Source of the DNA: Clostridiaceae bacterium | GTDB taxonomy: Bacteria > Bacillota > Clostridia > Lachnospirales > Lachnospiraceae | Assembly: GCA_902362725.1 (NCBI GenBank) | Contig: CABIXM010000018.1 | Location: 1-64,000 of the forward strand | Direction: 5' to 3' | DNA: 64,000 bases | Shown: positions 26,739-36,140 of the stretch, piece by piece | How positions within the stretch are numbered: the stretch's first letter is position 1 | Layout: the number at the start of each line of letters is the position of its first letter | Notes under the pieces: model-generated | What the model saw: the letters and a program-made list of their open reading frames with translations, nothing else | The model's database searches: none | What the model was told of the DNA's origin: nothing | Program-made: the position numbers and the translations under genes

Positions 26739-28427
26739 ATGTTAGAGCATCTGCATGTGAAAAATCTGGCATTGATTCGTGAAGCGGAGATTGATTTTAC
26801 GGAAGGACTGAATATCCTGACCGGCGAGACCGGAGCCGGAAAATCCATCGTCATCGGCTCGGTGAGCCTGGCGCTGGGCGGCAAGGTCAGTAAAGATCTG
26901 GTACGTCCGGGGGCGGACTACGGTCTGGCGGAGCTGGTCTTTTCTGTCACAGGCAAGCGGTTGGAAAGCCGCCTTCAGGAGCTGGACGTGGTTCCGGAGG
27001 ACGGCCAGATCATCCTGTCCCGGAAAATCATGAACGGTAAGAGCATCAATAAGATCAATGGCGAGACGGTCACCTTAAGTCAGCTTCGGGAGGCGGCATC
27101 CCTGCTCATCGATATACATGGGCAGCACGAACACCAGTCCTTATTGCAGAAGAAAAAGCATCTGGAGATTCTGGATGAATACGCGAAAGAAGAATTACAG
27201 CCGGTAAAAGACACTCTGGCGGCTGTTTATCAAGAATGGAAAAAACTGGAAGAGGAAAGGGAGAACGCCCAGCTGGACGAAGAGAGCCGCATGCGGGAGC
27301 TGTCCCTTCTGGAATTTGAGACAAAAGAGATCGAAGAGGCGGGGCTGGTGCCCGGCGAAGATGAAGAGCTGGAGCAGCGGTACCGGAAGATGACGAACGC
27401 GAAGCGGCTGATGGAAGCCGCCGGAACTGCCTATGGCCTGACCGGCTATGAGGAAGCCGAGGGTGCCGGAACCGCCATCGGACGGGCGCTCCGGGAGCTG
27501 CAGGGCGTCCAGAGCCTGGACGAAGGCCTTGGGGATCTGACCGGCCAGCTTTCCGACATCGACAGCCTGTTAAATGACTTTAACCGGGAGCTTTCCGATT
27601 ATGTGTCCTCCCTGGAGTTCGCAGATGAAGAGTTTGAACAGGTGGAGGAACGCCTGAATACCCTGAATCACTTGAAATCCAAGTATGGCAAGACCCTGGA
27701 GGCGGTGCTGGAATACGACCGGGAGCAGCAGGAACGTCTGGCAGCCCTGCAGGATTATGACGCCTATCTGGAACGTCTGAGCAGGGCCATTGGAGAGAAA
27801 GAGCAGGAGCTGGAAAAGCTCTGCGAGGAAGCCAGCGCCATCCGGAGACGCTATGCGACGACGCTTTGCGGAAAGATCCGGGAACATCTGGTGGATCTGA
27901 ATTTCCTGAACGTGGAATTTGAACTGGATTTCACACGGCTTTTCGGTTATACCGCGAATGGCTTCGACGACGCCGAGTTTGTCATTTCCACGAATCCCGG
28001 CGAGCCCCTGCGGCCGCTGGCGAAGATAGCCTCCGGCGGCGAGCTGTCCCGCGTTATGCTGGCTATTAAGACTGTGCTGGCGGATAAAGATCAGATCGAG
28101 ACCGTGATTTTTGATGAGATTGACGTAGGCATCAGCGGCAGGACAGCTCAGAAGGTATCGGAAAAAATGATGCTGATTGGCCGCACCAGACAGGTCATCT
28201 GCATCACCCATCTGGCCCAGATTGCAGCCATGGCGGATACCCATTTCCGCATCGAAAAGCAGGTGGAGGAGGGCGGCACCCGGACAGAGATCAGGAAGCT
28301 TACGGAGGCGGAAAGTATCGATGAGTTGGCCCGTATCCTGGGCGGTGCGGAGATTACAGACGCCGTTTTAAAAAATGCTTCGGAGATGAAAGAACTGGCA
28401 GGTAACAAAAAGTCCCAGACTAGATAG
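26739..28427 (+). CDS. recN: DNA repair protein RecN
   Basis: A 562-residue SMC-like ATPase recruited to DNA double-strand breaks. The Walker A motif GETGAGKSIV is at the N-terminus, two coiled-coil stretches fill the middle (about residues 150-380), and the ABC signature SGGELSRVMLAIKTVL and Walker B VIFDEIDVGISG are C-terminal. Length matches the family. A terminator at 28446 follows. Confidence 0.95.
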   Translation: MLEHLHVKNLALIREAEIDFTEGLNILTGETGAGKSIVIGSVSLALGGKVSKDLVRPGADYGLAELVFSVTGKRLESRLQELDVVPEDGQIILSRKIMNGKSINKINGETVTLSQLREAASLLIDIHGQHEHQSLLQKKKHLEILDEYAKEELQPVKDTLAAVYQEWKKLEEERENAQLDEESRMRELSLLEFETKEIEEAGLVPGEDEELEQRYRKMTNAKRLMEAAGTAYGLTGYEEAEGAGTAIGRALRELQGVQSLDEGLGDLTGQLSDIDSLLNDFNRELSDYVSSLEFADEEFEQVEERLNTLNHLKSKYGKTLEAVLEYDREQQERLAALQDYDAYLERLSRAIGEKEQELEKLCEEASAIRRRYATTLCGKIREHLVDLNFLNVEFELDFTRLFGYTANGFDDAEFVISTNPGEPLRPLAKIASGGELSRVMLAIKTVLADKDQIETVIFDEIDVGISGRTAQKVSEKMMLIGRTRQVICITHLAQIAAMADTHFRIEKQVEEGGTRTEIRKLTEAESIDELARILGGAEITDAVLKNASEMKELAGNKKSQTR

Positions 28428-28445
28428 CAGAGGATTCTGCATACT

Positions 28446-28482
28446 AAAGACAGAGACGGAAAAGCGTTTCTGTCTTTTTTTT
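28446..28482 (+). terminator. Terminator after recN
   Basis: AAAGACAGA and the following bases pair with TCTGTCTTT around a short GAAAAG loop, ending in eight T. Confidence 0.9.
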
Positions 28483-28515
28483 GATCGACTTTTCTCTTAA
28501 GATAAGGAGAATGCC

Positions 28516-29742
28516 ATGATGATATGCAGAAAAACATACCGGAAATTTTTGCTGGGGCTGCTGGCTGTAAGCCTTCTGGGACTGGGCGTGTATGATTATT
28601 TCCGGGAACGGGCGCGGATTCCCGATTCCTACGTGCAGACTGAGGGCGAGCCCGGACCGGCGGAACCTGATTTCCCGGTGACAGCGCAGATCACGCAGAG
28701 CGTGACGGAGGCCTCTTACAATAGCCGGAGCGGGAAGAGCTATCAGATATCTTATCGGTATCTGGGATGGATGCCGCTGAAAGAGACGGAGGTCACTGTG
28801 GTGCAGAAGACCTGCGTGATTCCGGGCGGCATTCCGGTGGGCATCTATATGGAGACGGACGGCGTGCTGGTGATTGGAACCGGAAAGGTAACCGGACGGG
28901 ACGGTCTGACCTATGAACCGGCTTTTCGGCTGGTGCAGGCCGGCGATTACATTCGCTCTGTCAACGGACAGACGATCCGGGAGAAGGAGGAGCTTATTGA
29001 GGCTGTGCAGGAGCAGGGCAGTGAGAAGGTGGTGTTGGGACTGGAACGGGACGGAAGAAGCTTTGAGATTCGGCTTTCAGCCACGGACACGGAGGAGGGC
29101 TTCCGACTGGGCATTTGGGTGAGGGATAATACCCAGGGCATCGGAACCCTGACATTTTTAACGGAAGACGGAAGCTTCGGGGCCCTGGGACACGGGATCA
29201 ACGATTCAGATACGGGTAAGCTTCTGAAGCTCAGCGAGGGCAAGCTGTATGATACCTCGGTGGCGGAAATTCACCGGGGCGAGCCCGGAACGCCCGGGGA
29301 GGTGGCGGGGCTGATCCGCTATCGGGAAAGCCTGATCTGCGGGGAGATTCAGGAGAATACAGAGGCAGGAATATTCGGCACGGCGACAGAGCATCTGCGG
29401 GAACAGCTGCCTGTGGAGACGCTGGAGGTGGGGTATAAGCAGGAAATTACCAGGGGCGAGGCGTGGATCCGAAGCGCTGTGAGCGGGGAAGTCCGGGATT
29501 ACCGAATAGAAATCGAAGAAATCCACAGCAGTGAGTCCGATGTCAATAAGGGGATCGTGTTGCGGGTGACCGATCCGGAACTGCTGGCACTGGCGGGCGG
29601 AATCGTGCAGGGAATGTCTGGCTCGCCGGTGATTCAGAATGGAAAGATCGTGGGCGCTGTGACCCATGTATTTATCAATGATCCGACGAAAGGTTACGGT
29701 ATTTTTATAGAAAATATGCTGGATCCGCAGGGAAAGAGTTAA
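28516..29742 (+). CDS. spoIVB: SpoIVB peptidase (stage IV sporulation protein B)
   Basis: A 408-residue serine peptidase of family S55. An N-terminal membrane anchor (about residues 12-26) is followed by a PDZ domain (about 90-190, with [19 protein letters not shown] and [11 protein letters not shown]) and the peptidase domain. The catalytic serine lies in GMSGSP (residues 366-371) and the histidine in LGHGI. In sporulating cells it is made in the forespore, crosses into the intermembrane space and triggers pro-sigmaK processing in Bacillus; some Clostridia use it otherwise. Its place right before spo0A is the classic arrangement. Confidence 0.93.
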   Translation: MMICRKTYRKFLLGLLAVSLLGLGVYDYFRERARIPDSYVQTEGEPGPAEPDFPVTAQITQSVTEASYNSRSGKSYQISYRYLGWMPLKETEVTVVQKTCVIPGGIPVGIYMETDGVLVIGTGKVTGRDGLTYEPAFRLVQAGDYIRSVNGQTIREKEELIEAVQEQGSEKVVLGLERDGRSFEIRLSATDTEEGFRLGIWVRDNTQGIGTLTFLTEDGSFGALGHGINDSDTGKLLKLSEGKLYDTSVAEIHRGEPGTPGEVAGLIRYRESLICGEIQENTEAGIFGTATEHLREQLPVETLEVGYKQEITRGEAWIRSAVSGEVRDYRIEIEEIHSSESDVNKGIVLRVTDPELLALAGGIVQGMSGSPVIQNGKIVGAVTHVFINDPTKGYGIFIENMLDPQGKS

Positions 29743-29778
29743 AACAGAGGAGCTGCCGGGTCATTTGTTCGGGAAGTC

Positions 29779-29785
29779 TGTCGAA
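29779..29785 (+). promoter_or_regulatory. Spo0A binding site (0A box)
   Basis: TGTCGAA matches the 0A-box core exactly. It lies about 40 bp upstream of the -35 element of spo0A, which suggests that Spo0A regulates its own gene. Confidence 0.55.
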
Positions 29786-29824
29786 ACCTGTCTTTCGGTG
29801 TCCAAAAAAGAAGAACGATAGAAA

Positions 29825-29854
29825 TTGCAGAAAAAGGGAAAAACTGGCTATAAT
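29825..29854 (+). promoter_or_regulatory. Promoter of spo0A
   Basis: TTGCAG (29825-29830), 18-bp spacer, TATAAT (29849-29854). It fits the vegetative sigma factor; no sigmaH-type promoter was recognised. Confidence 0.65.
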
Positions 29855-29903
29855 GTTCCTATCACAAATCAACAGCGAATGTAGAAGAAATGGGGGGAAT
29901 TTT

Positions 29904-30707
29904 GTGGAGAAACTTAGAATTGCGATTGCGGATGATAACGAGCGTATGGTAGAGGTACTGAGCGCGTTGATTCAGGGGGAAAACAGTATGGAGCTTGCAG
30001 GAACAGCGGCAAATGGAGAAGAAGCGTTGGATTTGATTCGCAGACATATACCGGATGTGGTGCTTCTGGATCTGATCATGCCGAAGGTAGACGGGCTGGG
30101 CGTCATGGAGAAACTGCGGGAAGATAAAACCATCCGGAAAATGCCCGTGATTATCGTACTCTCCGCAATCGGACAGGAGAGCGTTACAGAAGATGCCTTT
30201 GCTCTGGGAGCAAGTTATTATATTATGAAGCCCTTCAACCATGAAATGCTGCTGGGAAGACTGAAAGGGCTTCAGAAGCATGGCGAAAAGCTGTGTGTAC
30301 CCCATCAGACCGAAGCCATAAAAGAAAGGGAAAGCGTCTGTGAGGAACGGGATCTGGAGACAGATGTGACCAATATGATTCATGAAATTGGCGTGCCCGC
30401 TCATATCAAGGGATACCAGTATCTTCGGGACGCGATAATTATGACCGTGAATGACATGGAAATGCTGAGCTCCGTGACGAAGGTACTGTATCCCACCATC
30501 GCTAAGCATTATCAGACAACGCCCAGCCGGGTGGAACGGGCCATCCGGCATGCCATTGAGGTGGCCTGGGGCAGAGGAAAGATGGACACCATAGACGCGC
30601 TGTTTGGCTATACGGTCAGCAATGGGAAAGGAAAGCCCACAAATTCCGAGTTTATCGCGCTGATTTCAGACAGGATCCGACTGGAGAACAGGAAGAAGGT
30701 TTCCTAA
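29904..30707 (+). CDS. spo0A: Sporulation master regulator Spo0A
   Basis: A 267-residue response regulator. The receiver domain carries the phospho-acceptor D56 in [13 protein letters not shown] and the acidic pair ADDNERM at the start. The C-terminal effector domain contains the near-invariant recognition helix [17 protein letters not shown]. The start is GTG at 29904 after GGGGGG; starting there gives exactly the length known for Bacillus Spo0A, with D56 at the same number. Together with spoIVB it marks the organism as a spore former. Confidence 0.97.
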   Translation: MEKLRIAIADDNERMVEVLSALIQGENSMELAGTAANGEEALDLIRRHIPDVVLLDLIMPKVDGLGVMEKLREDKTIRKMPVIIVLSAIGQESVTEDAFALGASYYIMKPFNHEMLLGRLKGLQKHGEKLCVPHQTEAIKERESVCEERDLETDVTNMIHEIGVPAHIKGYQYLRDAIIMTVNDMEMLSSVTKVLYPTIAKHYQTTPSRVERAIRHAIEVAWGRGKMDTIDALFGYTVSNGKGKPTNSEFIALISDRIRLENRKKVS

Positions 30708-30765
30708 TGTAGCGAGAAATGTAAAAATTGCACAAATTATACTTTTAAATACACTGCAAATGCGT

Positions 30766-30771
30766 TATAAT
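30766..30771 (+). promoter_or_regulatory. Likely -10 element for glgA
   Basis: TATAAT at 30766-30771, 41 bp before the glgA start. The matching -35 (TTTTAA, 30743-30748) is poor. Confidence 0.35.
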
Positions 30772-30812
30772 GAATATAAATGAATTTATTATAGAGCTGG
30801 GGAGGAAATGCA

Positions 30813-32255
30813 GTGAGAAAGATTTTATTTGTCGCTTCAGAAGCGGTTCCTTTTATTAAGACAGGAGGCTTGGCGGATGTGGCGGGTTCTTTGCCGAAAT
30901 ACTTCGATAAAGAGCAGTATGATATCCGGGTTATGATTCCGAAATATATGTGTATCCGCCAGGAGTGGAAGGATCAGATGAAGTATGTGACACACTTCTA
31001 CATGAATCTGGCATGGCGCAGCCAGTATGTGGGAATTCTGGAGATGGAATACGAGGGTGTGAAGTTCTACTTTATTGATAATGAGTATTATTTTGCGGGA
31101 CCGAAGCCCTACGGCAATATCTATGAGGATATCGAGAAGTTCGCGTTTTTCTCCAAGGCCGCGATTTCCGCATTGCCGTCCCTGGATTTCCGCCCGGATA
31201 TCATCCATTGCCACGACTGGCAGACCGGACTGGTTCCCGTATTTTTAAATGATTCCTTCCAGGATAATCCGTTCTTCCAGGGTATCAAGACGGTGATGAC
31301 CATTCACAACCTGAAGTTCCAGGGTATCTGGGACATGAAGACGGTCAAGGACATCACCGGCCTGAACGCTTCCTATTTCACACCGGATAAGCTGGAAGCT
31401 TATGGCGACGCCAACTATCTGAAGGGCGGTATCGTCTATGCGGATGCCGTGACTACCGTAAGTGATACCTATGCCGAAGAGATCAAGATGCCGTATTACG
31501 GAGAACATCTGGACGGCTTGATGCGCGCCCGTGCCAATTCCCTGCGCGGTATCGTCAATGGTATCGATTATAACGAGTACAATCCGGAGACTGACAAGTA
31601 TCTGGTACATAATTATAATGCTGTGAACTTCCGCAAGGAGAAGGTGAAGAACAAGACCGCATTGCAGCAGGAGCTGGGGCTTGATGTGGATCCGAAGAAG
31701 ATGATGATCGGTATTGTATCCCGTCTGACAGACCAGAAGGGCTTCGATCTGATCGCCTATGTAATGGATGAACTCTGTCAGGACGAGGTACAGTTCGTGG
31801 TTCTGGGCACCGGTGAGGAGCGCTATGAGAATATGTTCCGCCATTTCGCATGGAAGTACCAGGGCAAGGTTTCCGCGAATATCTTCTATTCGGAGGCCAT
31901 GTCCCACAAGGTATACGGTTCCTGCGACGCTTTCCTGATGCCGTCCCAGTTCGAGCCCTGCGGCTTAAGCCAGCTCATGAGCCTCCGTTACGGCACCGTG
32001 CCCATCGTCCGGGAGACCGGCGGCCTGAAGGATACGGTAGAGCCCTATAATGAGTACGAGAACAGGGGAACCGGCTTCAGTTTCACCAATTACAACGCCC
32101 ATGAGATGATGCATACAGTCCGCTACGCAGAGCATATCTACTATGACAAGAAGCGCGAGTGGAACAAGATCATCGACCGCGGCATGGCTATGGACTTCTC
32201 CTGGAATAATTCGGCGAAGAAGTATGAGGAGCTGTATAACTGGCTGGCGGGCTAA
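30813..32255 (+). CDS. glgA: Glycogen synthase (ADP-glucose type)
   Basis: A 480-residue GT5 glycosyltransferase that extends alpha-1,4-glucan from ADP-glucose. The N-terminal KTGGLADVAGSLPK loop binds ADP-glucose; GIVSRLTDQKGFDLI, and the EPCGLSQLMSLRYGTVPIVRETGGLKDTV stretch are in the C-terminal Rossmann half. GGGGAGG precedes the start. It stands alone here, without glgC or glgB; storage glycogen before sporulation is a common use in this group. Confidence 0.95.
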   Translation: MRKILFVASEAVPFIKTGGLADVAGSLPKYFDKEQYDIRVMIPKYMCIRQEWKDQMKYVTHFYMNLAWRSQYVGILEMEYEGVKFYFIDNEYYFAGPKPYGNIYEDIEKFAFFSKAAISALPSLDFRPDIIHCHDWQTGLVPVFLNDSFQDNPFFQGIKTVMTIHNLKFQGIWDMKTVKDITGLNASYFTPDKLEAYGDANYLKGGIVYADAVTTVSDTYAEEIKMPYYGEHLDGLMRARANSLRGIVNGIDYNEYNPETDKYLVHNYNAVNFRKEKVKNKTALQQELGLDVDPKKMMIGIVSRLTDQKGFDLIAYVMDELCQDEVQFVVLGTGEERYENMFRHFAWKYQGKVSANIFYSEAMSHKVYGSCDAFLMPSQFEPCGLSQLMSLRYGTVPIVRETGGLKDTVEPYNEYENRGTGFSFTNYNAHEMMHTVRYAEHIYYDKKREWNKIIDRGMAMDFSWNNSAKKYEELYNWLAG

Positions 32256-32323
32256 GGCGTATGGAGCAGGCTGAGGCACTCCGCTTCAGAAAGTCTGAGA
32301 AAAAATGCAAATTTGTCAAGGGA

Positions 32324-32346
32324 AAGGGCTTGTCAAAGCCCTTTTT
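32324..32346 (+). terminator. Terminator after glgA, overlapping the rpsB promoter
   Basis: AAGGGCTT (32324-32331) pairs with AAGCCCTT (32336-32343) around a GTCA loop and runs into five T in total. The -35 box of rpsB (TTGTCA) sits inside this hairpin. Confidence 0.75.
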
Positions 32347-32358
32347 CTATGCTATACT
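32330..32358 (+). promoter_or_regulatory. Promoter of rpsB-tsf
   Basis: TTGTCA (32330-32335), 17-bp spacer, TATACT (32353-32358). The leader of about 110 nt before rpsB holds the palindromes TCACATGTGA (32409-32418) and TTCACGGTGAA (32427-32437), possible sites for ribosomal protein feedback; no known leader motif was recognised. Confidence 0.75.
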
Positions 32359-32475
32359 TTCAAAGTTAGTGAAAAAACACGCGGGCGGAACCGGGAAAGG
32401 TGCCTGGATCACATGTGAACCGGTATTTCACGGTGAAGAAACTCGCGGAAGAACAACCAAATGGAGGAAAGAAAC

Positions 32476-33210
32476 ATGAGTGTAATTTCAATGAAGCAGT
32501 TACTGGAAGCAGGTGTTCATTTCGGACATCAGACAAGACGCTGGAACCCCAAGATGGCTCCGTACATCTACACAGAGCGTAACGGCATCTACATCATCGA
32601 CCTGCAGAAGTCTGTAGGCAAGGTAGATGAGGCTTACAAGGCCGTATTCGATATCGCTGCTGAAGGTGGCAAGATCCTGTTCGTAGGTACTAAGAAGCAG
32701 GCTCAGGACGCTATCAAGGTTGAGGCAGAGCGTTGCGGTATGTACTATGTAAATGAGCGTTGGCTCGGCGGTATGCTGACCAACTTCAAGACCATCCAGA
32801 GCAGAATCGCCCGCCTGAAGGCTATCGAGAAGATGTCTGAGGACGGAACCTTTGATGTACTGCCGAAGAAGGAAGTTATCGCACTGAAAAAAGAGTGGGA
32901 GAAGCTTGAGAAGAACCTTGGCGGTATCAAGGACATGAAGAGAACCCCGGATGCGATCTTCGTAGTAGACCCGAAGAAGGAGAGAATCTGCGTACAGGAA
33001 GCACATACACTGGGTATTCCGCTTATCGGAATCGCTGATACCAACTGTGATCCGGAAGAGCTGGACTATGTAATCCCGGGCAATGATGACGCTATCAGAG
33101 CCGTAAAGCTGATCGTTTCCAAGATGGCAGACGCTGTCGTTGAGGCTAACCAGGGCGCAGCTGAAGAAGTTGCAGAGGAAGCTGAGACTGAGGAGACTGT
33201 AGAGGCTTAA
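32476..33210 (+). CDS. rpsB: 30S ribosomal protein S2
   Basis: A 244-residue ribosomal protein of the small subunit. The start [27 protein letters not shown] and the later [14 protein letters not shown] and [27 protein letters not shown] are diagnostic. ATG at 32476 follows GGAGGAAAG. An acidic, alanine-rich tail ends the protein, as in many Clostridia. It is followed by tsf, as in nearly all bacteria. Confidence 0.97.
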   Translation: MSVISMKQLLEAGVHFGHQTRRWNPKMAPYIYTERNGIYIIDLQKSVGKVDEAYKAVFDIAAEGGKILFVGTKKQAQDAIKVEAERCGMYYVNERWLGGMLTNFKTIQSRIARLKAIEKMSEDGTFDVLPKKEVIALKKEWEKLEKNLGGIKDMKRTPDAIFVVDPKKERICVQEAHTLGIPLIGIADTNCDPEELDYVIPGNDDAIRAVKLIVSKMADAVVEANQGAAEEVAEEAETEETVEA

Positions 33211-33265
33211 GTAAAAGTCGAAAGTGCACACGCGGCTTACACTAACGAATTTGGAGGGATTAGAA

Positions 33266-34204
33266 ATGGCAATCACAGCAGGAATGGTAAAAGAGTTAAG
33301 AGAAATGACCGGCGCCGGCATGATGGACTGCAAGAAGGCCCTGACAGCTACTGATGGAAATATGGACGCAGCTGTTGACTGGCTGAGAGAGAAAGGCCTT
33401 GCAAGCGCACAGAAGAAGGCTGGCCGTATCGCAGCTGAGGGTATTGTAGATACCTGCCTGGTAAACGATGATCACAAGGCTGTTGTTGTAGAGGTAAACG
33501 CTGAGACTGACTTCGTTGCAAAGAACGAGAAGTTCCAGTCCTACGTAGCAGACGTAGCAGCTCAGGCTGTTAAGACTACCGCTACTGATATCGATGGCTT
33601 CCTGGCAGAGAAGTGGGAGAAGGATCCGTCTCTGACTGTAAAAGAGGCACTGGCTTCCCAGATCGCTATCATCGGCGAGAATATGAACATCCGTCGTTTC
33701 GCACAGGTAGAGGAGGAGAACGGTTTCGTTGCTTCCTATATCCATGCAGGCGGAAAGATCGGCGTTCTGGTAGACGTTGAGACCGATGTCATCAATGACG
33801 CGATCCGTGAGATGGCTAAGAACGTAGCTATGCAGGCTGCAGCTCTGAAGCCACTGTACACCAGCGACGCTGAGGTAGAGCCGGAGTACATCGAGAAAGA
33901 GAAGGCTATCCTGATGGCTCAGATCCAGAACGACCCGAAGGAGTCCCAGAAGCCGGAGAAGGTTATCCAGGGCATGATCCAGGGCCGTATCAACAAAGAG
34001 CTGAAAGAGATCTGCCTGCTTGATCAGGTATACGTAAAGGCAGAGGACGGAAAGCAGTCTGTAGCCAAGTACGTAGCTCAGGTAGCAAAAGAGAACAACG
34101 CAAACATCACCATCAAGAAGTTTGTTCGTTTCGAGACCGGTGAGGGACTTGAGAAGAAGAACGAGGACTTTGCGGCAGAGGTAGCAAAGCAGATGGGAAT
34201 GTAA
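33266..34204 (+). CDS. tsf: Translation elongation factor Ts
   Basis: A 312-residue nucleotide exchange factor for EF-Tu. The N-terminal UBA-like region MVKELREMTGAGMMDCKKAL and the core VEVNAETDFVAKNEKF are typical; the dimerisation part follows. ATG at 33266 is preceded by GGAGGG. Codon use is strongly biased, as expected for a highly expressed factor. Confidence 0.97.
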   Translation: MAITAGMVKELREMTGAGMMDCKKALTATDGNMDAAVDWLREKGLASAQKKAGRIAAEGIVDTCLVNDDHKAVVVEVNAETDFVAKNEKFQSYVADVAAQAVKTTATDIDGFLAEKWEKDPSLTVKEALASQIAIIGENMNIRRFAQVEEENGFVASYIHAGGKIGVLVDVETDVINDAIREMAKNVAMQAAALKPLYTSDAEVEPEYIEKEKAILMAQIQNDPKESQKPEKVIQGMIQGRINKELKEICLLDQVYVKAEDGKQSVAKYVAQVAKENNANITIKKFVRFETGEGLEKKNEDFAAEVAKQMGM

Positions 34205-34320
34205 TTCTCATAAACAGAGATTCAAGAGTCTGTAAAGAGCTGTTCTGCGAGGCACCTAATGCACACACACTCAGCTTTGCGGAAACGGGATTTTACAGAT
34301 TTGACTATCATATGTATTTT

Positions 34321-34353
34321 ACAAGGGCGTGGCGGCAGCTGCGCTCTTGTTTT
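34321..34353 (+). terminator. Probable terminator after tsf
   Basis: ACAAGGGCG (34321-34329) pairs with CGCTCTTGT (34342-34350) with one G-U pair, followed by a short T-run. The rest of 34205-34477 holds only this hairpin and the promoter below. Confidence 0.6.
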
Positions 34354-34418
34354 CTGCGCAGAATACTTTAGAAACTGAAAGTTTTTGGCCTAACTCGGAG
34401 AAAGAAGAAAAGTAATAC

Positions 34419-34448
34419 TGTACAAAACCCCGTGCATTGAATTATAAT
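34419..34448 (+). promoter_or_regulatory. Probable promoter of the alanine:cation symporter gene
   Basis: TGTACA (34419-34424), 18-bp spacer, TATAAT (34443-34448). Confidence 0.5.
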
Positions 34449-34477
34449 AAGAAAAACAATACGAGGGGGTTTCTGTT

Positions 34478-36016
34478 ATGGAAGCTTTATTTAGTGCAGT
34501 GAACACAATTTGTGGGAAGATTCAGATCGTGTCCAACTGGTTCTGGGATTTTCCAACGAACCTTGACTGGTACGCGTCTATCCCAGTTCTGGGCAATTTC
34601 AGTCTGGCCATTATTTTATTGGTGGGAACCGGCATCTATTTCACCTTTAAGCTGCGTTTCGTACAGGTGCGCAAGTTTAAGTACGGACTTCAGGTGCTGA
34701 TAAACAGCAAGAGTACGACCATGGGCATCTCTTCCCTGGGGGCGTTCCTGCTGTCCACGGCCATGCGTGTAGGCCCTGGCAATATCCTGGGTGTAACCGG
34801 AGCGATTTCTATCGGAGGACCGGGCGCACTGTTCTGGATGTGGATTTCCGCGTTCTTTGGCATGGCGACCGCATTCGTGGAGTCTACCATGTCTCAGATT
34901 TTCAAGGAGAAGCGCGGCGACGCCTATGTGGGCGGCCTTCCGTTCTACGGACGCCGTCTTTTGAAGGATGCGGCCTGGGCGGGCGTAGCCTTGAGCGTGC
35001 TCTACATTATTTACGCGTTCCTCTGCTTCCCTGCGCAGGGCTTCAACACCATTTCCGCAGTGGGAGCCATCGCTGGTGTGGTGACAGGAACGACTTTTGC
35101 GACCAATTCTGCACTGTACTGGGTGTCCTTTGCAGTGCTGATCGTGGTGACCGCTATTATCAGCTTTGGCGGTATCAAGAAGGTGTCGAAGGTAACAGAT
35201 GTATTGGTTCCGATTATGGCAGTGGTATACGTGCTGACTGTCGTAGTTCTGGTACTTTGCAACTTCACTCGGATTCCCTGGTTCTTCGCAGCTATCTTTA
35301 CCCAGGCTTTCAAGCCGGCGGCAGTTTTCGGCGGAGCCTTTGGCATCGCGCTGAGTCAGGGTATTAAACGAGGCCTGATGTCAAATGAAGCAGGCCAGGG
35401 AACCATTACCATGCCTGCAGCGGCGGCAGATACAGATCATCCCTGCGATCAGGGCTGCGTACAGGCTCTGGGTGTATTTCTGGATACCATCGTTATCTGC
35501 ACCCTGACCGGTTTTGTGGTTATTATGGGAAGAATGTGGCTGACCGGAGAGGCGGACGCCTGGTTCGAACTTGGAAAGCTGGAGAAGTTCTTGGCATCTT
35601 GTGGTGCACTGACCGGAAGCAGTGGAGCGGCTTATGGCTTTGTGACCCTGCTGGTAAGCCTTTGCTTTGGCCTGTTCGCCTTCACCTGCCTGATGGGCTT
35701 CATGTCCTTTACCGAGATGTGCGCGAACCGTATTTCCGCCAACAAGGCCTTCATCAATGTGATCCGCGCCCTGTGCCTGGTGGTCATCAGCTTCGGCGTT
35801 ATCACGAATATCGCGGGTATGGATCTGGGAGCCCTCTGGGATCTGAGCGATTTTGCTAATATCCTGATGGTATACTGCAACCTGCCGCTCCAGTACATAG
35901 GCTTCAAATACGTGCTGCGGGCATGGCGGCATTTCGAGAAGCACGATGGAACGCCATTTACCTCCGAGGTAGCGGGTATCTCCGTTCCGGTGTGGGATGA
36001 AAAAGCAGGAAAATAA
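34478..36016 (+). CDS. Amino acid:cation symporter, AGCS family
   Basis: A 512-residue inner-membrane transporter with about ten helices of the alanine or glycine:cation symporter family. Family marks are GTGIYFTFKLRFVQVRKF near the N-terminus, the GALFWMWISAFFGMATAFVESTMSQIF segment and QGIKRGLMSNEAGQGTITMPAAAADTDHPCDQG, which surrounds the substrate and sodium site. It imports alanine or glycine with sodium or protons. It has its own promoter and a terminator that also houses the gltX promoter. Confidence 0.92.
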   Translation: MEALFSAVNTICGKIQIVSNWFWDFPTNLDWYASIPVLGNFSLAIILLVGTGIYFTFKLRFVQVRKFKYGLQVLINSKSTTMGISSLGAFLLSTAMRVGPGNILGVTGAISIGGPGALFWMWISAFFGMATAFVESTMSQIFKEKRGDAYVGGLPFYGRRLLKDAAWAGVALSVLYIIYAFLCFPAQGFNTISAVGAIAGVVTGTTFATNSALYWVSFAVLIVVTAIISFGGIKKVSKVTDVLVPIMAVVYVLTVVVLVLCNFTRIPWFFAAIFTQAFKPAAVFGGAFGIALSQGIKRGLMSNEAGQGTITMPAAAADTDHPCDQGCVQALGVFLDTIVICTLTGFVVIMGRMWLTGEADAWFELGKLEKFLASCGALTGSSGAAYGFVTLLVSLCFGLFAFTCLMGFMSFTEMCANRISANKAFINVIRALCLVVISFGVITNIAGMDLGALWDLSDFANILMVYCNLPLQYIGFKYVLRAWRHFEKHDGTPFTSEVAGISVPVWDEKAGK

Positions 36017-36038
36017 AAGAGACGGGGAACTTTTCCCC

Positions 36039-36067
36039 TTGTAAAGCGGGCCGCTTTGGTATATAAT
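36039..36067 (+). promoter_or_regulatory. Promoter of gltX, lying in the terminator loop
   Basis: TTGTAA (36039-36044), 17-bp spacer, TATAAT (36062-36067). The -10 box is in the loop of the terminator of the preceding gene. Confidence 0.65.
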
Positions 36068-36087
36068 TTCCAGAGCGGCCTGTTTTT
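36047..36087 (+). terminator. Terminator of the symporter gene
   Basis: CGGGCCGCTTTGG (36047-36059) pairs with CCAGAGCGGCCTG (36070-36082) using two G-U type pairs, with a T-run at 36083-36087. It overlaps the gltX promoter. Confidence 0.8.
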
Positions 36088-36140
36088 ACGCAAGTAAGGA
36101 ACCGAAGGCCATTTCAGAAGAATAACGGGAGTGAAGAAGA

